In this document: one piece after another, positions 62,458 to 64,000 of the stretch
Numbering within the stretch: position 1 is the stretch's first letter
How the letters are laid out: every line of letters starts with the position of its first letter
Assembly: GCA_937958045.1 (NCBI GenBank)
Contig: CALFXL010000030.1
Coordinates: 62,001 to 126,000 of the forward strand
Origin: an uncultured Opitutaceae bacterium
Lineage (GTDB): Bacteria > Verrucomicrobiota > Verrucomicrobiia > Opitutales > Opitutaceae
Direction: 5' to 3'
DNA length: 64,000 nt
Position numbers and translations under genes: made by a program
The notes under the pieces: model-generated
The model's database searches: none
Seen by the model: the letters and a program-made list of their open reading frames with translations, nothing else
What the model was told of the DNA's origin: nothing

Positions 62458-63600
62458 ATGATCATCGACTCGCGTTTCAACGATCTCGCTGCCGGACTCG
62501 TTAACTTCTCCACCCAACTTAAAAGAGGGGAGCGCGTGCTGATCGACGCGTTCGACATTCCTGACGCGATGGTCATCGCGCTCATCCGGGCGACGCGCAA
62601 AGTCGGCGCACATCCGTACGTGAACATCCACCGCGCCCGCGTGACCCGCGAGATGATGCTCGGCGCGGAAGAAGCGCAATTTGCTCCGCACGCGGAGGTC
62701 GAACTCGCGCGTATGCAAAAAATGGATGCGTACATCGCCCTGCGCGGATCGGATAATATTTTCGAGGCATCCGACGTGCCGCCCGAGCGTGTGCAGCTCG
62801 TGAGCAAACTCATGAAGCCGGTGCTCGATCACCGCGTCGGCAAAACGAAATGGGTGGTGCTGCGCTGGCCCACGCCATCGATGGCGCAACAAGCGGGCAT
62901 GAGCACGGAAGCGTTTGAGGATTTTTATTTCCGCGTCTGTACGCTCGACTACTCGCGCATGATCCCGGGCATGGAGGCGCTCAAAGAGCTCATGATCGCC
63001 ACCGACCGCGTGCATATCAAAGGTCCCGGCACCGATCTGCGTTTCTCGATCAAAGGCATCGGCGCTCAGCCTTGTGGTGGCCTGCGCAACATCCCGGACG
63101 GCGAGGTGTTTTCCTGCCCGGTGAAGGACTCCGTCGAAGGCTACGTGCAATATAATGCGCCGACGGTTTATCTCGGCCAGTCGTTCGACAATATCCGCCT
63201 TGGTTTTAAAAAAGGAAAGATTGTCGAAGCGACCTCGAATAATACAAAACGCCTCAACGAGATTCTCGATAGCGATCCGGGCGCGCGCTACATTGGCGAA
63301 TTCGCGCTCGGTTTTAATCCGCACATCACTTCGCCGATGCGCGATATTCTTTTCGACGAAAAGATCGCGGGTTCTTTCCACTTCACCCCGGGCCAGGCTT
63401 ACGAAGGGGTGGGCAACGGCAACAAATCGCAGGTCCACTGGGACATGGTTTGTATCCAACGCCCCGAATACGGCGGTGGCGAAATCTGGTTTGACGACAA
63501 ACTTATCCGCAAAGACGGTCTCTTCGTGCCGAAATCGCTGCAGAAACTGAATCCGGAATACCTGCTCGGAAAAAGCGGGACCAAAAAGAAGGCGCAGTAA
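62458..63600 (+). CDS. M29-family aminopeptidase
   Basis: 380 residues. Metal ligands of the M29 family appear intact: E226 (DGEVFSC), E291 (IGEFALGFNP), H318 and Y325 (FHFTPGQAYEGVG), H337 and D339 (QVHWDM). The N-terminal FNDLAAGLVNFSTQLKRGER and IATDRVHIKGPGTDLRFSIK are typical. A cytosolic metallopeptidase for N-terminal residues. The ATG at 62458 is used; upstream sequence in this frame overlaps lpxK and is non-coding. Confidence 0.9.
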   Translation: MIIDSRFNDLAAGLVNFSTQLKRGERVLIDAFDIPDAMVIALIRATRKVGAHPYVNIHRARVTREMMLGAEEAQFAPHAEVELARMQKMDAYIALRGSDNIFEASDVPPERVQLVSKLMKPVLDHRVGKTKWVVLRWPTPSMAQQAGMSTEAFEDFYFRVCTLDYSRMIPGMEALKELMIATDRVHIKGPGTDLRFSIKGIGAQPCGGLRNIPDGEVFSCPVKDSVEGYVQYNAPTVYLGQSFDNIRLGFKKGKIVEATSNNTKRLNEILDSDPGARYIGEFALGFNPHITSPMRDILFDEKIAGSFHFTPGQAYEGVGNGNKSQVHWDMVCIQRPEYGGGEIWFDDKLIRKDGLFVPKSLQKLNPEYLLGKSGTKKKAQ

Positions 63601-63633
63601 GCGGACGCTCGCGGCGAGTAGCTATATTCGACA

Positions 63634-63661
63634 AAAAGGGACGGCCCAAGCCGTCCCTTTT
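63634..63661. terminator. Bidirectional terminator
   Basis: A perfect 12-bp stem AAAAGGGACGGC / GCCGTCCCTTTT with a 4-base loop. A-rich before and T-rich after, so it serves both the aminopeptidase gene and the convergent partial gene. Confidence 0.93.
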
Positions 63662-63693
63662 GATTTATATAAAGGCGAGAGTTGGAATTGGTT

Positions 63694-63999
63694 TCACCAG
63701 GAAATACCGCCCCACATGGGATTGGTGTAGCCGTCGCAGGTGGCGCTGCCGGCTACATATATATTCGACGGAAGGGGGACGTTGTATTGGAAACCCGCAA
63801 TCGGAGATCCGTTAAGATTTAGTATCCACGTGTAGAGCGTTTCGGCGACCCACACCCCGTCGATTTTTCGAATGTTGTGCGCTTCCAGGTAAACACCCGC
63901 TTCTCCGTAGCCAATGCTGTAATCATAGAGATTGATATTGCCGAAGGTTAAATACGCCGAGGCTTCGTAATCCCAGCCGACCACCACACTAGCATTTAG
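63694..63999 (-). CDS. Partial gene of unknown function, 3' end
   Basis: About 102 residues are visible and the frame is open to the right edge, so the gene is cut by the window. The sequence is rich in Tyr, Gly and Asn with alternating polar/hydrophobic residues (YEASAYLTFGNINLYDYSIG, GVYLEAHNIRKIDGVWVAET), suggesting a beta-rich secreted or surface protein. Base composition is markedly lower in GC than its neighbours, a possible sign of recent acquisition or of unusual selection. No family recognised. Confidence 0.55.
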   Translation of the reverse strand, partial: LNASVVVGWDYEASAYLTFGNINLYDYSIGYGEAGVYLEAHNIRKIDGVWVAETLYTWILNLNGSPIAGFQYNVPLPSNIYVAGSATCDGYTNPMWGGISW

Positions 64000-64000
64000 G

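Overview
The window is 64 kb of GC-rich bacterial chromosome, densely packed with about 62 protein-coding genes. I found no rRNA, tRNA, CRISPR array or insertion sequence. Gene content fits Verrucomicrobiota, most likely Opitutales/Opitutaceae: alternative complex III next to a cbb3-type oxidase, a MoxR-DUF58-BatA/B/D cluster, long-form IspG, eukaryotic-type UDP-sugar pyrophosphorylase, PEGA-like and TIGR03067-like small proteins, and few Shine-Dalgarno sites. The taxonomic call is inference from gene content, not from a search.

Layout. 1-5008 (+) is an aerobic respiratory operon: the end of alternative complex III (actE, actF), a small membrane protein, CcoS-like protein, ccoN, ccoO and a mono-haem cytochrome c, closed by a strong terminator. 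5034-8303 holds a MIF-like tautomerase, mogA-gluQ, a LOG-family protein and a Nudix hydrolase. 8350-17521 (-) is a long aerotolerance-type operon read moxR, lipoprotein, LptC/OstA-like protein, DUF58, batA, batB/C, batD/E. 17655-20285 has a release-factor-like rescue protein, a lipoprotein, a TIGR03067-like protein and rmuC. 20481-25238 (+) is a three-gene two-component cluster. 26029-30465 (-) is an exopolysaccharide cluster (ligase, initiating sugar transferase, GspB-like and GspA/ExeA-like proteins). 30576-34430 (+) has a ftsB-like gene, a UDP-sugar pyrophosphorylase and a phosphohexomutase. 34596-38178 (-) is pyruvate dehydrogenase E1alpha-E1beta-E2. 38306-44386 contains a Nudix hydrolase, a 5'-3' exonuclease, an OmpR-type regulator, hisG, aguB-aguA (agmatine to putrescine) and a lipoprotein. 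44423-49172 has lgt, a RES/Xre toxin-antitoxin pair, an AlkC-like alkylation repair protein and small proteins. 49221-51147 is dnaA with a candidate origin. 51148-57877 (-) is uppS-cdsA-dxr-rseP-ispG (isoprenoid, lipid and envelope proteolysis). 58018-63999 has a pterin dehydratase, an acetyl-esterase, a class V aminotransferase, panD, lpxK, an M29 aminopeptidase and a partial unknown gene.

The most unusual thing is not a gene. At least ten loci carry short degenerate arrays with a strict 7-bp period. Each locus has its own heptamer, and several form two opposed arms that could fold into a hairpin. They sit at gene junctions (8290, 13976, 14101, 17537, 35929-36030, 53249, 56972, 60644), and in at least three genes they are translated as part of the protein: the BatA N-terminus, the LptC-like protein and a roughly 33-residue segment of IspG. 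They resemble in design the heptanucleotide STRR repeats known from cyanobacteria. I know of no description of them in this group, which a literature and genome search could confirm or refute.
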